A stretch of 64,000 nt of DNA, from the NCBI GenBank assembly GCA_015039465.1, contig MU130698.1:405927-469926 (forward strand), in the 5' to 3' direction. Source of the DNA: Phlegmacium glaucopus (taxonomy: Eukaryota; Basidiomycota; Agaricomycetes; Agaricales; Cortinariaceae). The stretch's first letter is position 1; the number at the start of each line of letters is the position of its first letter. The position numbers and the translations under genes were made by a program. Shown here in pieces: positions 11,520 through 23,300 of the stretch. The notes below the pieces were generated by a model. That model was not told the origin of the DNA. It saw only the letters and a list, made by a program, of their open reading frames with translations, and ran no database searches.

Positions 11520-12720
11520 TTGTCAGATGTTATGCCTCCCAGGGCTGCTCCCAAGGCTGCTAGGGCTGCTCCTAAGTCTTGTAAGGCTGGAAAATCTGCT
11601 ACTGTAGTGCCTGCAGCTTCTGTAGCCCTTACTGATCATGCTGATCATGTACCACTGAACCCACCTGTTACTCCACCCCCACGGCCACAGGTCTGGGCAC
11701 ATCAGCTCTAGTTTGAGACCCCAGGAGAGCGCTTTCCTTCAGTATCCCCAGGCTCAAGTGATTCAGATGTAGGAATGCTTGTTACTGAGGATGTTTTTGC
11801 TCCTCCAGTCCTTATCTCACCCATCAAGCGACGCCAGAGGCAAGCTGCTCCCACAATCAATCGGCTCACTGATCTGGAGGTCTGGGAGATGAGTGATGAA
11901 GAGATTGTTGGTATGTATATTTGATAAACTTTATTACTAAATATAAATAAATGAATTCTTTAAGATGCAGCACAAATGTCGTGGAGATCTGAAGTATATG
12001 ACCACTACGACATTGGTCTGCGACGTGATTTTACTCCAACACGTGAACCCCTTTCTCTGGCCCTGGTGTTCACCTGCAAAACCCATCCCCATCATCATCC
12101 ATCTGTCCAAACTCGCTCACGGGGAAAAACAGGTGATGGAACAAGCAATCTGCAGAAGGACATTGATATGTGTTTGAGGAAGCAAGGCCATGAACGTGTA
12201 AAACCAGAATCGGGGACTATTCCTTACTCTGAGCCAGCTCACCGTGCGCTTATTGCGCTGTGCAAAAAATGCTCGTCCAATCAACTCTGTCCTTGACGAT
12301 GACTATAAGCTTGAGGTTGAAATGCTACGGCCTGGGACTAAGATTCCACATCCAATGACAGTTCAACGGGATTTGCTTTATATCTATGAGCAGGCTTCAA
12401 TTGCGGTGAAGAATTATTTTTTGGTGTGTTATTTTTATTGTAAAATTAAAAATTTGCTTATACATTGAATACAGCAACTGAATAGTACTATTCACCTTGC
12501 TCTTGATGGATGGACTTCCCCACTCATTTCCTCATACCTTGGTCTTGTGGTTGTCTGGTTTGACCAGGGAGTAATTCACCGAGCAATTCTAGAATTCATT
12601 CGGTGTGTTATGATTTATAAAATATCATGATTTCCTTCATTCCTCACTTCTTTTTATAGCTTAACCCAAAAACATGATGGACGGTATCTGGCCACTGTTA
12701 CAGCTGATTGCTTGAAACAT
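11520..12720 (+). pseudogene. hAT transposase, N-terminal and early core part
   Basis: A basic Ala/Pro/Lys-rich N-terminus (APKAARAAPKSCKAG) leads into a BED-like region (MSWRSEVYDHYDIGLRRDF, near 11976) and the early catalytic region with IHLALDGWTSPLISSYLG (near 12495) and TQKHDGRYLATVTADCLK (near 12665). GT-AG introns separate the exons, for example about 12424-12474 and 12606-12659. The frame is broken by a TAG at 11709-11711 and by a frameshift near 12262. The gene continues only if the next block is read backwards. It is therefore a damaged copy even before the assembly problem. Confidence 0.8.
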
Positions 12721-14368
12721 ACGAACACGGTAAGAACTTTCCGATCCAGCTGACAAAACATCAACTATGGTTATAAAGTATATAGGAGGACGAAGATATT
12801 ACTCCACACTCCCCTGTTATGAAAGACGTTTTATACGGACTTACCTCAGTTCTCCTATAAACGACCTCGGTCTTCTACACCCTCGTCGGGTAAAACTGAA
12901 AAGGATCTTAGATCTCATTCTTATATAAACTTAAATACCGAATCTTTAATATGATGGAACCAACAGAAGAAATACTGACCTTAGACCCTGACACGTCTAC
13001 GTATTCTAAAACTGGTAGCCAAATGATGGTCGAAAAACTAGAGGAAATTGGTAAGACTACTTTGTGTCAGAAAGTCGGTGACTTCGAAGACTAGTCCCAT
13101 GTATTGAACAAATCTCTACAATCGTTAATTTAATCTATTCTTTCTTTTTTATTTAACGTGGTTCACGCTATTGTATCTAAAGTGTTAGGGTACAATTCAG
13201 GTATATGAACAATTAATTGTTTTGAGGTCGTACTCGTCGTTAGGTCTACTGACGTCCACAAAGTGGTCTTCTCCTATACAGTCTCTACAGTAGGAGTCAC
13301 AAGACCTGAACTAGGGTTTGTTGTCGGACATTTGAGAGGACTTCTATCTTATTGTATCCTACCCGTAGGTGTTATTCCCCTTGGAGACGAACTCTCTTTT
13401 CTTTTCAATCTAGAAATTTTTCGATAGGTTTTTTAATCTTCTTTAACTATTATTTATTTTCCTACATTTACGGAAATTCTGGAGTACTTGTAGTAGACGA
13501 TTAACGGTGACAAGAAGACTTTCCGCCATACCGACGTTGAACAACGGTCTTTGTGGACAATATCGGAGTTATTGTAAAAATTTCACGTTTACACGTCGTT
13601 CCGTTAGTTTCAGTCTCAAGGTAGTTCACCCCTGTACCGCTAGTTCTCGTGTAAAACGTCAACATTCGAGTCCTAGGACCAGTTATTCGAGGACCTTAGA
13701 AAGTAAATCACACCTACTCAGTACTTATGTTGCACGTTCAGGTCTTTGGATCTCTTCTAAATCTTGTTGTGACCTTTATAAAATTTTACTGATATGGCTC
13801 CCTTTCTCGAAGTCTCGGTAGGCGGAAAGACGTAGTCTGTAGTGATGTGGAAATCGGAGGTAAAGTATATGACGTTATAGAGCTTCTCTGAACTGTTGAC
13901 GTAGTAGTACCCGATCGACTGGTAGTAGGAGGACTCATAAAAGGAGACTCAACTAATTTTGAACGAGTCAGCGTCGTTTTAATAGTAGTAGTAGTAGTAG
14001 ATCAGGGAGGGGTCCTAGGTTTTGGTGGAGGTGGAGTGACCACACTAATAGACGACCTTAACACTGTCTAAAGAAGTGAAAACCCAAAAACTTTTTCTTT
14101 CTTTACTTCTAGATCTATCTTTATTAATCAGTTGACGAATTATTATTATTTAGAACAATGAAAACGTTGTTCTAATTCATATACCCAGTTTGTAGCGTCA
14201 GCACGTAGGTATGGGACCTTACATCCTTATATCAGTCCATCGTTGAGACGCTCAAACAACGTCAATGATCACAATAGGTACGTATATGGTTCATCGATAT
14301 TTTTATTGTTATATTCATATAAAATCTTCTGTTGTAATAAAAGAAATGGACAACTAGTTCTGGTCTGA
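12721..14368. other. Mirror-written (reversed, not complemented) hAT transposase segment
   Basis: Neither strand of this block codes for anything recognisable. Read from 14368 leftwards without complementing, it gives the rest of the hAT transposase in order: LLGICMDNTSNCNKLAELL, GMDARLRCLTHILNLVAK, KVSGLAR-like VSGLARCIHDSSTLNERF, WNSDFDCLAAHLHFKNVIEA, PYRLSEEQWQL, VIWIAAHAGVLLINKYM, EAGGYMKYWYQLQNSRPSL. In that reading the introns begin GT and end AG, for example after NLVAK. One codon is a TGA just before WNSDFD. The left limit is about 12721, where forward and backward readings each stop making sense. The right limit coincides with the N gap. This is an artefact of assembly or data processing, not biology. 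Confidence 0.95.
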
Positions 14369-14728
14369 NNNNNNNNNNNNNNNNNNNNNNNNNNNNNNNN
14401 NNNNNNNNNNNNNNNNNNNNNNNNNNNNNNNNNNNNNNNNNNNNNNNNNNNNNNNNNNNNNNNNNNNNNNNNNNNNNNNNNNNNNNNNNNNNNNNNNNNN
14501 NNNNNNNNNNNNNNNNNNNNNNNNNNNNNNNNNNNNNNNNNNNNNNNNNNNNNNNNNNNNNNNNNNNNNNNNNNNNNNNNNNNNNNNNNNNNNNNNNNNN
14601 NNNNNNNNNNNNNNNNNNNNNNNNNNNNNNNNNNNNNNNNNNNNNNNNNNNNNNNNNNNNNNNNNNNNNNNNNNNNNNNNNNNNNNNNNNNNNNNNNNNN
14701 NNNNNNNNNNNNNNNNNNNNNNNNNNNN
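14369..14728. other. Assembly gap of 360 N
   Basis: An unresolved run of N. It sits between the mirror-written transposase block and the right subterminal region of the same hAT element. The expected but absent transposase C-terminus (dimerisation region after the MKYWYQL segment) would need roughly 300 bp, so the size fits. Confidence 1.
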
Positions 14729-14910
14729 TCGTGCTGATCCAAACCATATCCGAACCGTATTTGGCAAAATCTGTGGTTCAGTTACGGATTTGGTCCGGAT
14801 CTATCCGTGTTAGTCCCTATTTAAAACATATGAATGGAGTACACATACTTACAGTAAACCAGCCCCATCTAGGATCGTCCATTGGTTCTTGATAGTTTTT
14901 TTAGCAGCGT

Positions 14911-15270
14911 ATGATTAATCGCAGAACATTAACATTTACCATCGCCTTTGCGGCGTCTTTTCTTCTATATCAATACTTGATGCCAGTAGTCACAGCGTTC
15001 TACGCTTTTCTGACTGCTATCCGCTACCTCAATGCCAAGTTAGCGGCAGCAGATCGATTTCTGGCCATAGCTACAGAAGAGCCAGCTGTAAGTTTCAATC
15101 TATTCCATAGTGATTTGAGCTAATATCTTCATCAGCGATGCAAACTTCTCTACAATTTCGCGTTCCTCGCTGCGCTAACCCTCATCTACTTGCTCAGACT
15201 ATATTTTGCAATGTTAGCGCTACTCACGTGCACCCTCATTTATCTGCGATACATTTATTTTAGTTTGTAA
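14911..15270 (+). CDS. Small multi-pass membrane protein, two exons
   Basis: Exons 14911-15087 and 15136-15270 join across a 48-bp GT-AG intron into a 103-residue protein. It has three or so hydrophobic segments: TFTIAFAASFLLYQYLMPVV near residues 8-27, KLLYNFAFLAALTLIYLL near 62-79, and a last one to the C-terminus, separated by a short loop with charged residues. No family was recognised. It lies just outside the right end of the hAT element. The clean splice and open frame favour a real gene, although it could be a remnant of a larger membrane protein. Confidence 0.55.
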
Positions 15271-16164
15271 CTACCCTAGAAGTAGTAAAATCCTTTCTTG
15301 ATATAAGAGTTTCACTCTTATGTTTCTTGTTGTAAATGTCTAAAATAAATATCAAATCCTACGAAAAATATGGATATATCTACTGTAGACTGCCTACACA
15401 GTGTTGAGAACATTGGTGACATCAAGAGTTGTAAATTCCTTTGAAAATTTATGACATTTCAGGTTGGAATTTTTTCAAAAGTTTTTGTTACATATTTGTC
15501 CATAAAAGTCTACATTAATCGGCAGAATTTCCCCCAATGCCAAAAGTGGTAAATTACCACAGTCCCGAAAAACGACACTTTCTGTCAGAATTATCCCATT
15601 CCACCCTTTGGGGTTGCCTTTTCCCACACTCCTGGTCTCACAGTGCTCCTGCCACGAGGTAGCTAAGTCCAAGGTGCTTGTTTTGCAGCAACTATAATGT
15701 TGTGCTGTCTCCCTTCCTCTCGTTACCCCACACCTGTCTAGTTCCAACCTTATAATTATGTTTTCAGTCCATATTACCTCTGTTTTGTTTGCTTTATCCT
15801 TGATACCCATTCCTTGCCTTTCAGGCCCTTTCTCCGTACCTGCACTCTACCGCATCTAGTTCCAAATTTAATCCTACTTTTAATGTGTACCTTGTGGCAT
15901 GATAAATTTCAAGTGAACAATGAACCTCTAAGAGATGAACATTAAGTTTTTTTCTTCCATAATTCATGTATAGAAATACAGTATAATGCAGAGTTGTGCA
16001 CCATTTTTCAAGGCATGTTTTTACCAACGTTCCGAACAGTTCACTGTGCATAATTTGATCCATTTGATCCAAAGCATACAATTATGTATATTTGTGCATA
16101 ATAGTAAAACTTTGTGCTATTTTCAGGCAATTTTTCGCATAATGGTGGATTGAAGGATTTCCTG
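15271..16164 (-). other. Unassigned region with a weak transposase-like minus-strand frame
   Basis: A minus-strand frame at 15475-15810 contains 'TEVIWTEN..LDRCGVTRGRE', faintly like the 'VIWTDE..RVTRR' block of fungal Tc1/mariner DDE transposases, but the catalytic residues after it are not convincing. A second frame at 15821-16081 is unrecognised. The right neighbour is a hAT-MITE end, so this may be the body of a larger decayed element. Confidence 0.25.
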
Positions 16165-16271
16165 ATGTCTGTTCTGGTTCTGGTTCTGGTTCTGGTTTTC
16201 CTAAGTGGTTCTGGTTCTGGTTCTGAGAAAATGGGTCCCGAACCGAACTGAACTGAACTTCGGCATCCCTA
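16165..16271. mobile_element. Right end of a hAT-type MITE (GGTTCT family)
   Basis: GGTTCTGGTTCT repeats are followed by GAACTGAACTTCGGCATCCCTA, which matches the right end of the element at 44800-46208. A left end starting TAGGGATGCC was not found upstream, so the element is truncated or its left end has diverged. Confidence 0.6.
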
Positions 16272-16638
16272 GCACTGTAACCAACACCATCCAATCCTCA
16301 GCTTAACAGCACCCTGCAGTTTACTTAAGGTATAACCTCATTATGAATAGATTTCACATGCAATTATGCAGTGAGTACGTACTACGTATATATACTACAC
16401 TAAAAACATTCTATAGCCGACCGAGCTTGGACCGAGCGTACCATCTTAAGGATGAGTACTCTGAGTACTCGACGTGAGTCCTCGACTCCATTTATATATT
16501 ACATGAATTTCGACCCCAATGAGCGCAGACATTACCATTGCTTGATGATAATTGGCAATTGCAACTGGAAGCGCAACATATCTATGTATTCATTCATCAA
16601 AGGTCTCTCTAGGCATCTGAATATCAGTAGAAAGTATG

Positions 16639-18833
16639 TCAGAAATCGGTTATCGCGAAATCAAACAAGGGTGACAAATACTGACCCCCTGACAGTTCTC
16701 CATGAAGTTTCTGGTCATTATGGGAATGATATTTTGAGGTGTTGGTATCAATTTTGAAAGATATACCTTCACTCTAGAAAATTCGTGAAGAATCAGCAAG
16801 ACGCGGAACACCGAGAACGGGTACATGTATGTAATTTACCTGCGTTGATTCCATCTTGGCCACGTCTCGTACTGAGAACGACATCGGGTCCAACGATGAG
16901 ATTTCACTGTGACTTCCGCATCGCATCACCTCACGAAGGTTAAGTGTGGAGAGCAGTGAGTTGGTGTACACTAGAAAGTTGGTAAGCGATGATTGATGAG
17001 TCCGATGTAGACAGTTAGAGTACTTACGGCGACCAAGACAAACGAAGAATGCGACATAAATGAAGGTGTTGCCTGCAACGAGAATCTACGAAAGTGTCTC
17101 GGCCAAGGCGCTCCAGTTCGGGGATGAAAGGAAAGTACACACAGAAATCATAGAAGCCAGGGCACAAAGGCTATATGTAGGTAGATGTCGTATATTCAGT
17201 GAGCCTAGTTGTCGTTTAAATCGTGAATATTTCTGCTCACCTGGTGATTAACCCCGTATTAACCGAGAATATAATCTACAAACAAATTTTGAGTTGATAA
17301 CCTAGAGGAGAGAACAGAACAGGGAAGGGAAATATATACAAGTTTGTTGATGATGGTGTTTGATCTAAGTAAATATGAAGATCGTCCAATATGAGCTTTG
17401 GAGGTTATAGGTTGAAAGAAGTAACTTCACTGTCGGAATCCGGTACGCGACAAGTGTAAGAGCGTGCAGAGCGTGGCTGCGATTATCAAATCAATGGCAG
17501 CTGCGAGGACGTTGGTGGCAATGGCTTCGTGCTTATGGAGGTAGTATTGGTATGGAATATTATGGCGCATAGAGGATCCATTACCTTTATTCTGGCGAGG
17601 GAGGGTAAATCTTTGAGACCAGCGCTGCAGGAGAAGGTTAGTAAGAATTTAAGGTAGTCGACAGACCTCCGAGTCTACTAACCCCTTGACAGTGTATACT
17701 TCACGTTACGAGTTAAGTCATGACTGAAGCTCGGCATGTAATATAACGTACAGATAAAACTGCCTGTGTCGCAACCAAGATAAGTATAATCCACAGAACA
17801 TCCCAAAAAGAAAGAGAGCCGTACTAAAGCTGCCAACTACCAATACCATCTTCCGTTAGCAATAGTTGGTACGTCAGAAAACAACATTGAATGTTAAATG
17901 ATGACACCACTCACCGAGCTACTGGTTAAATATATATTTCGGCCACGCACTATAGGAAGATGAACGTCAATGAACAAGGGTTGTTCATATAATACGAGAA
18001 CGCACGTCGCCAGATACGCATCGTAAGGAAGCTGTGGAAGTGTCATCCTGATAATTAGCGCAGTCCCCAACGAATGTAATGGTGTGAACGCACCTTTGTA
18101 CTACGAACGCCGTCATACCCTGCACAGAGAAATCAATGATTTGCATTCCTGATCAAATGTAGATTGTTACTGACAGTACAAACGACTGCGGTCTGTATGA
18201 TAGTGAGTAAACAAAATGAAAATGGTCACTGGAGAAACCCCACCCCTAAGCTCCTACGTACGGAAGATGGAATCAATATTCAACTTTGCTCCAATGAATA
18301 TCACAGAACCCTCACCAGACAACTAATGGTGGTTCTGCATTTCCCCAGTATGTGACAGTGTACGTGTAAGCTATAATAGTCACATCAATCAATGCCGCCC
18401 AAGGAGTGTTGTGGTCAGGGAGATACACACACCTACGTGTGTCACCGAAACTTGATTGAGGGTATCAAGAACCATAACAGCGATGACCTAGACATAAGTC
18501 AACATCATAATGATAGACATGAATCGATCTCCTTACTGTAAGCTTAGTAAACCAAGAGTCAGTCTGATTTTTAAAATAGTACAAAGTCTGAGTGCAAGAA
18601 GCTGGAGAATGGGATAAGGTTGTATCCATGATTTAGCACGGCAGTATATGTACCTCCATATAAGCTACGACATCGATTAGAACCATCGGTGAAAACGAGC
18701 AGATGAGAAACGTACATTGCTGCGATAACCATGCCGATGAAAGCTGCACCATAGCTATAATAACCAATATCATCGATACGTATGCATTGTCAAGGATGAA
18801 AGTGACTGACGTGTTATCCAAATGTGCCGACAT
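16639..18833 (-). CDS. DUF6534-type fungal seven-transmembrane protein
   Basis: An intron-rich gene of about 14 exons, ATG at 18833 and TGA ending at 16639. Spliced pieces follow the family order: MSAHLDNT-YGAAFIGMVIAAI, TLYYFKNQTDSWFTKLT, VIAVMVLDTLNQVSVTH, YTYTVTYWGN, GMTAFVVQSFLTMRIWRL, GRNIYLTSS, PSLARIK, TNVLAAAIDLIIAATLCTLL, FRQSNTIINKL, SVNTGLITSLCALASMIS, LYTNSLLSTLNLREVMRC, and a polar tail ending at DFAITDF. These give the usual seven hydrophobic helices and a cytoplasmic tail; the role of the family is unknown. One direct reading meets TAG at 17088-17086, but a 66-bp intron (17073-17138) removes it. Two junctions (near 18150-18250 and 17650-17750) are less certain. A truncated inverted copy is at 5585-6785. 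Confidence 0.7.
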
Positions 18834-20677
18834 TGCAGAAGATTGTGAGGAATGAGCGCTGAGTTCGCAAGTACCTTAGATATTGTGGATTTCAATATCG
18901 AAGCCTTTATAAAATTTAGACCGTGATAATTCACGAATTGTGGGTCGGCGTCGAATGACTGGATTACCTTCAGGGTGGGTAAAAAGAACGTCATGTTGAC
19001 CTTTGAAGGATCCTGGATAACTCTCTAACCAAAAAGGATTCTTCAAGTTTCAGGTTTCAAGTTATGAATAGGACAATGTTCATTGTTCGCTCTAACTCTA
19101 TGGGGAACCCCACAGCAAATACAAGGATAATGGTTGAGGCGGAGTTGAGTTGCTGTCGCCTCTTGCCGTTAGGTCGGCAATCAAATGAATACGTTGTCTG
19201 CCAGCGGGAAATTTGAATAGTGAGTCAAGTTATTGATTGTCCATGGCCATTGGCCACGGGTCAAGATAAATGATCTCTGAAAAGGAATGGTCTATCATCA
19301 TGTTTTGTTTTCAGGTATAACACCCTCGGTGTATGAAGCCGAATCATCGTTCAAGCTCCAGGCTTAAACCTTCTCGAGATGATACCAATCCGACCCGAAG
19401 TCTCGAACTCGGATGAGCTTGAATGTCGATATACGAGCATTCCATACCATAAACTCAGGTTCTGCCTGATATATGGAACATGTTATATCGATGTGTTATT
19501 AATAAATGTCCGATGGGTCGGTTGACTTGATTTGATGATCTGCTCTTGCTGTAAGTCTATAGTTAGACAGTTTGAATGGCTGATCATGCGCACGTTAAAC
19601 TTAGAGTAGTACAACTTCAAATTCCGACTCCGCCTAAGGCTGTTCATTCAATCCATTATCTATCTGACAGTATCTGACGCTACCACATGCTGTCAGGGCT
19701 ATCCGATTCTCCACTGGCAGTTTATTGACCTTCGCCATTTAGGGCGGACGTAGTTGTCGTTGGGGTCGAAATCGCTAGATATGGACAGAGGTCGGGGCTT
19801 TCAACGCCCATACATACTTGCTTCCAAGTCCAACGTGGGGATCAATCAGTGATGGCGCGGGGAGGACGGAGAGTTGTGTATCTAGAGAGGGTGCAATATG
19901 CTTTATTAGAATGATGTCTATGCTATAAAGCTGCTGGACGCCACTCGTGCCTAAACCAGACTGAAGATCACTGAGAAAGTCAACATGAGAGCGCCCAACG
20001 ACGAAACCAGGATCAGTAATCAACGGACACTGCTTCGGGGTCTATCTCCTTGGAACTGAGGCCCCGAAAGAGAAAGCAGGAGAACTCGACTCCGACGCCG
20101 TTCAAAAAGCATTGGTGCTGGGGGGAATTATGGGATGCCATACATAGGAGTTGTACCTCGCAAAAGTGCCATTTGGCCTTTGAAATTTGACATCGGTGCA
20201 TCAGCCTAGCCCCAGGTCTCGCCTGGTTATGGAACTAAGTATCAGTTAAGTTGGTATAAATTAAGGACTTGAGTGATGCAGAGCAAAGGCCAAATGTATC
20301 ATCATAGTAATGAAACAATCTAAGGATACCCAATCCCGGAGATGTCCATCTCTACATCAACATGTCACGCGTCAGTACGCGTCAGTCCTGGCGCTCTCCT
20401 CCTGTCCCCGTCTCACTGGCTGTCGCAAACGGGATCTTTGTTACCTACAAAGATCGACAGCAACGTTACTGACTTCTCCTCCGAACCTGAAGATCTTGAC
20501 GCTCCATCCAGGACCAGAATGATGGGCTTTGCCTGGCAGATTTACATTTCGACAAGGGAAGCTAGTCAGACAAAAATCATATATTTTTCGTGAGTTTTAT
20601 AAATTCTTTTCCCATGCCCTATCTGATCGTCCGCGAACGTCAGGTTTTATGTCAGGCGTGCAAGGTCAGATACCCAG
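18834..20677. other. No confident gene
   Basis: Minus-strand open stretches at 19775-20023 and 20013-20201 overlap in different frames and may be exons of an unrecognised gene, but no splice model or family could be supported. The rest shows no coding signal. Confidence 0.25.
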
Positions 20678-21503
20678 ATGATGTGCGCCACTAAAGCAGA
20701 CGCGATATCATGTGAATATTCACTACTCCTCCTTGTGCTTATTGAAACCATATTAAGCGGTTTCTGTGACTTCATCCCTCAATCTATCCTAATGCGCATA
20801 AACCACGGCTTATATCCATTTTATTCATCGAAACCTTCAAAGATATACCGTTGCTGGATTTTGTGTGGTCGCAACATCCGTGTCGTTATTATTCCTTCAA
20901 TCTTATCATTGGCATACTTAGGTCAGCCAACCTACCTTCATTCGTTAGTTGATTTCAACTTATTGCCTGTAGCTACGTTAGTCATCTGTTTCGAGTTATT
21001 ACGTTTTGTCGGACCAATGTACAAATACCAACGTCTGGAAGTATACGATCAACCGACAAATCTAGCTATTCCCTTGGCAGTGAATGTTATTGTAACAGTG
21101 AAGGATCATCACGCAGTTCCGGGAAGTTAAGCCCATCGTGTACGACCGACAATGGCGGGAGCAAATTGCAGTTTATCATGGTCAAGTACTTGTTGAATGG
21201 GGCATGGCAACGTTTGTCGTTCAATTGGTTCAGGTCGTGCTTACCATTGTGCTGAAGGAGCCTGGCTCTGTTTCCTTGACCATTGGTATCAATCAAATGT
21301 TTAATGTGATTTGAAGATCGGTACATTGCTTATTCTGATAGCATCGCCTCTTGGGATTGATATCTATAATTATTCTTGTGTGAGACATAATGGGATTATC
21401 TTTCGCTTTGCGTCTAACCATCCGAATTCAATTGCAGAAACGGGAGGTATCAGTATTGTCCACCAAGAAAGCAGACACGATAAAATTGGCGTTCAAATAT
21501 AAG
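20678..21503 (+). pseudogene. Remnant of a second fungal 7TM protein
   Basis: The frame contains IYRCWILCGRNIRVVIIPS, then after a probable intron (from 20924 to about 20971) TLVICFELLRFVGPMYKYQ and LAIPLAVNVIVT. A shifted frame gives FREVKPIVYDRQW, and a last part has FVVQLVQVVLTIVL and GINQMFN. This order is familiar from basidiomycete membrane proteins of unknown role (RCWIVWG..VVIIPS, NALVTGLIVF..FREVK, INQMFN). The segment between VIVT and FREVK is shortened and out of frame (near 21092), and TGA follows GINQMFNVI at 21313-21315. The N-terminal helices are not identifiable. Probably a broken gene. Confidence 0.5.
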
Positions 21504-23300
21504 GATTTTTATATTGTAGAAAGATGAAATATAACATGAGAGGTTGATTGAGTTTTGCTTCTCGATAGAAATAGCAAATGCCCTGTAATCTTAGAGATAT
21601 GTTTGAGGCTTAGGAAGTATGATTGCTTGCGATACTGAAAGGTACAATCTGGTCTATATAAACGTACTAACGGAGCTGGGAGTGGTAGCGACGAGGCGGA
21701 ATCCGAGAATTGAATATTTGATCCTGTGCAGCGTTTTCTAAGATTCCAACTACGTCAAACCGGGGTTGAGCGGAGGAATTGCTACGGAATAACCGCAGCA
21801 ATACCTCTGCTCGTTAGTCCGAATATATAAAGTTAGAAATGTACCTGACAGAATGTCAGTATAATGGCCCGATACCTTGGTTAATCCCCTCGAAGCTCAT
21901 GAAGGACTAAGGAGCAGAGGAAATCGCCAGGAGTGGGAGGGTGGGTTGAAAAGAGCCAATATGAAGAAGAAAGTCTTGTAATAAAAGAATAAAAGAATAA
22001 ATAAACAGAAATGCAAACGAACGATAAAGCTTGTTGGTGGTTAAAGAGAAGGGGCGAGGGATCACATGATCCCAACGCGTTTACATTTCTACTAAGCAAA
22101 ACATCAGTACATTAAACTCGTTCCTCGATCATCTACCTCCACATTCTAGCACCAATGGATTTGAGGAAACATAATGCGAAATCAGTAACTGGCGATTGGG
22201 CGCCGCTTTTTGGAATCCGCCTCTGTCGGCTACTTACGGCTTTGAGAGTGCACATCACTTCTTGTCAACTTCTTGTCATATCCTAGAATTATTCTTATGG
22301 TTATTTGAAGGAAATATGTGTACTAGGCAAACAGTCGTTTTAATCCGTTTTGGACCCGTACCGTACCGTCGAGGATTTTAAGATGATGAAAATACTGGAA
22401 GGACCAGGCGCAACCAGGCAGCATTACGAGCCGTAAAATTGACGAACATATATTTCCGTAATATGGACAGTGCCCAGCCCTTCTTGTTCTCCTATACCTC
22501 GTCATCCGTCTCATCGTCTCAGGGCAGTGCCGTGGACGCGCTTGCAAGCTGTCAACGGAAACGCACTCTCAGCAACTTTAGCATTTAAGAACCCGATGTA
22601 CGGGCAGATAATGCATGAACCCCAAATCTGTCATGCATTATAGGAATTTAAACTTTGAAGAGGCTCAGAGCAGTGAGCACTGCCTGTCACTTATCAGACT
22701 TGTGCCGACATTGCGGGTACCCGTGGCATGCCAGTGCTAAATTCGACTCGATGCAAGTTCGCAGACCTGGCAACACACACATAAATATCTCTTCTCAGAA
22801 TAAGTTAAAACGAGAGATGATTATCATGTTCAAGTTGTATATAGAAGCACCGACGCCGGTGGGTTCAACTTGATCGGACTGTCATAATTCATTGGCACTC
22901 AGCGGCATTCGCACTCAAAAGAAGAACTGACACAGACCCAGAAACGAAATATCCAAAAGCGCATAGTATTTCTCAGATAGTTGTAAAATCATCACACAGT
23001 AAATGTTTTAGTTCAGATTAATTAATACGTTGTGATAGTGACAATGGGAACTAGATTATAGATACGATTGCTAGACACTCATTACGGGCATCGCCGGCGA
23101 AAAGGGCACCCAAGTAGCGCGCACATGTGCAAACAATAGCATTATTCATATTAAGTACACACGCGGTCGGCCGCTCCAACGTGAACAATTTTTCCACTGT
23201 CGAAACCTCATCTTTTGCCTCATCTACAAGAAAAAAATGTATCCAACGCAGTGTCCAACAAGTCCGCTCAACGGATTACATACATACTATGGGTTAAACA
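21504..23300. other. No gene seen
   Basis: Scattered short open frames on both strands without family resemblance, splice support or repeats. Nothing can be annotated with confidence. Confidence 0.35.

Larger units (their letters stand above)
11301..14819 (+). mobile_element. hAT transposon with intact ends
   Basis: The terminal inverted repeats are TAGGGACTAACAC (left, 11301-11313; right, the complement ending at 14819). The exact 8-bp target duplication TTTAAAAC lies at 11293-11300 and 14820-14827. Subterminal ATCCGG words recur on both sides. The inside holds a plus-strand transposase gene that is forward up to about 12720, mirror-written from there to 14368, and then missing under 360 Ns. 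The ends show that the element really is oriented plus and inserted once. Confidence 0.93.

Noticed and set aside
13507..13821. Plus-strand open frame of 104 codons
   Set aside because: It lies in the mirror-written block, so reading it on either strand is meaningless.
14262..14767. Open frames running through the N gap
   Set aside because: Produced by undefined bases.
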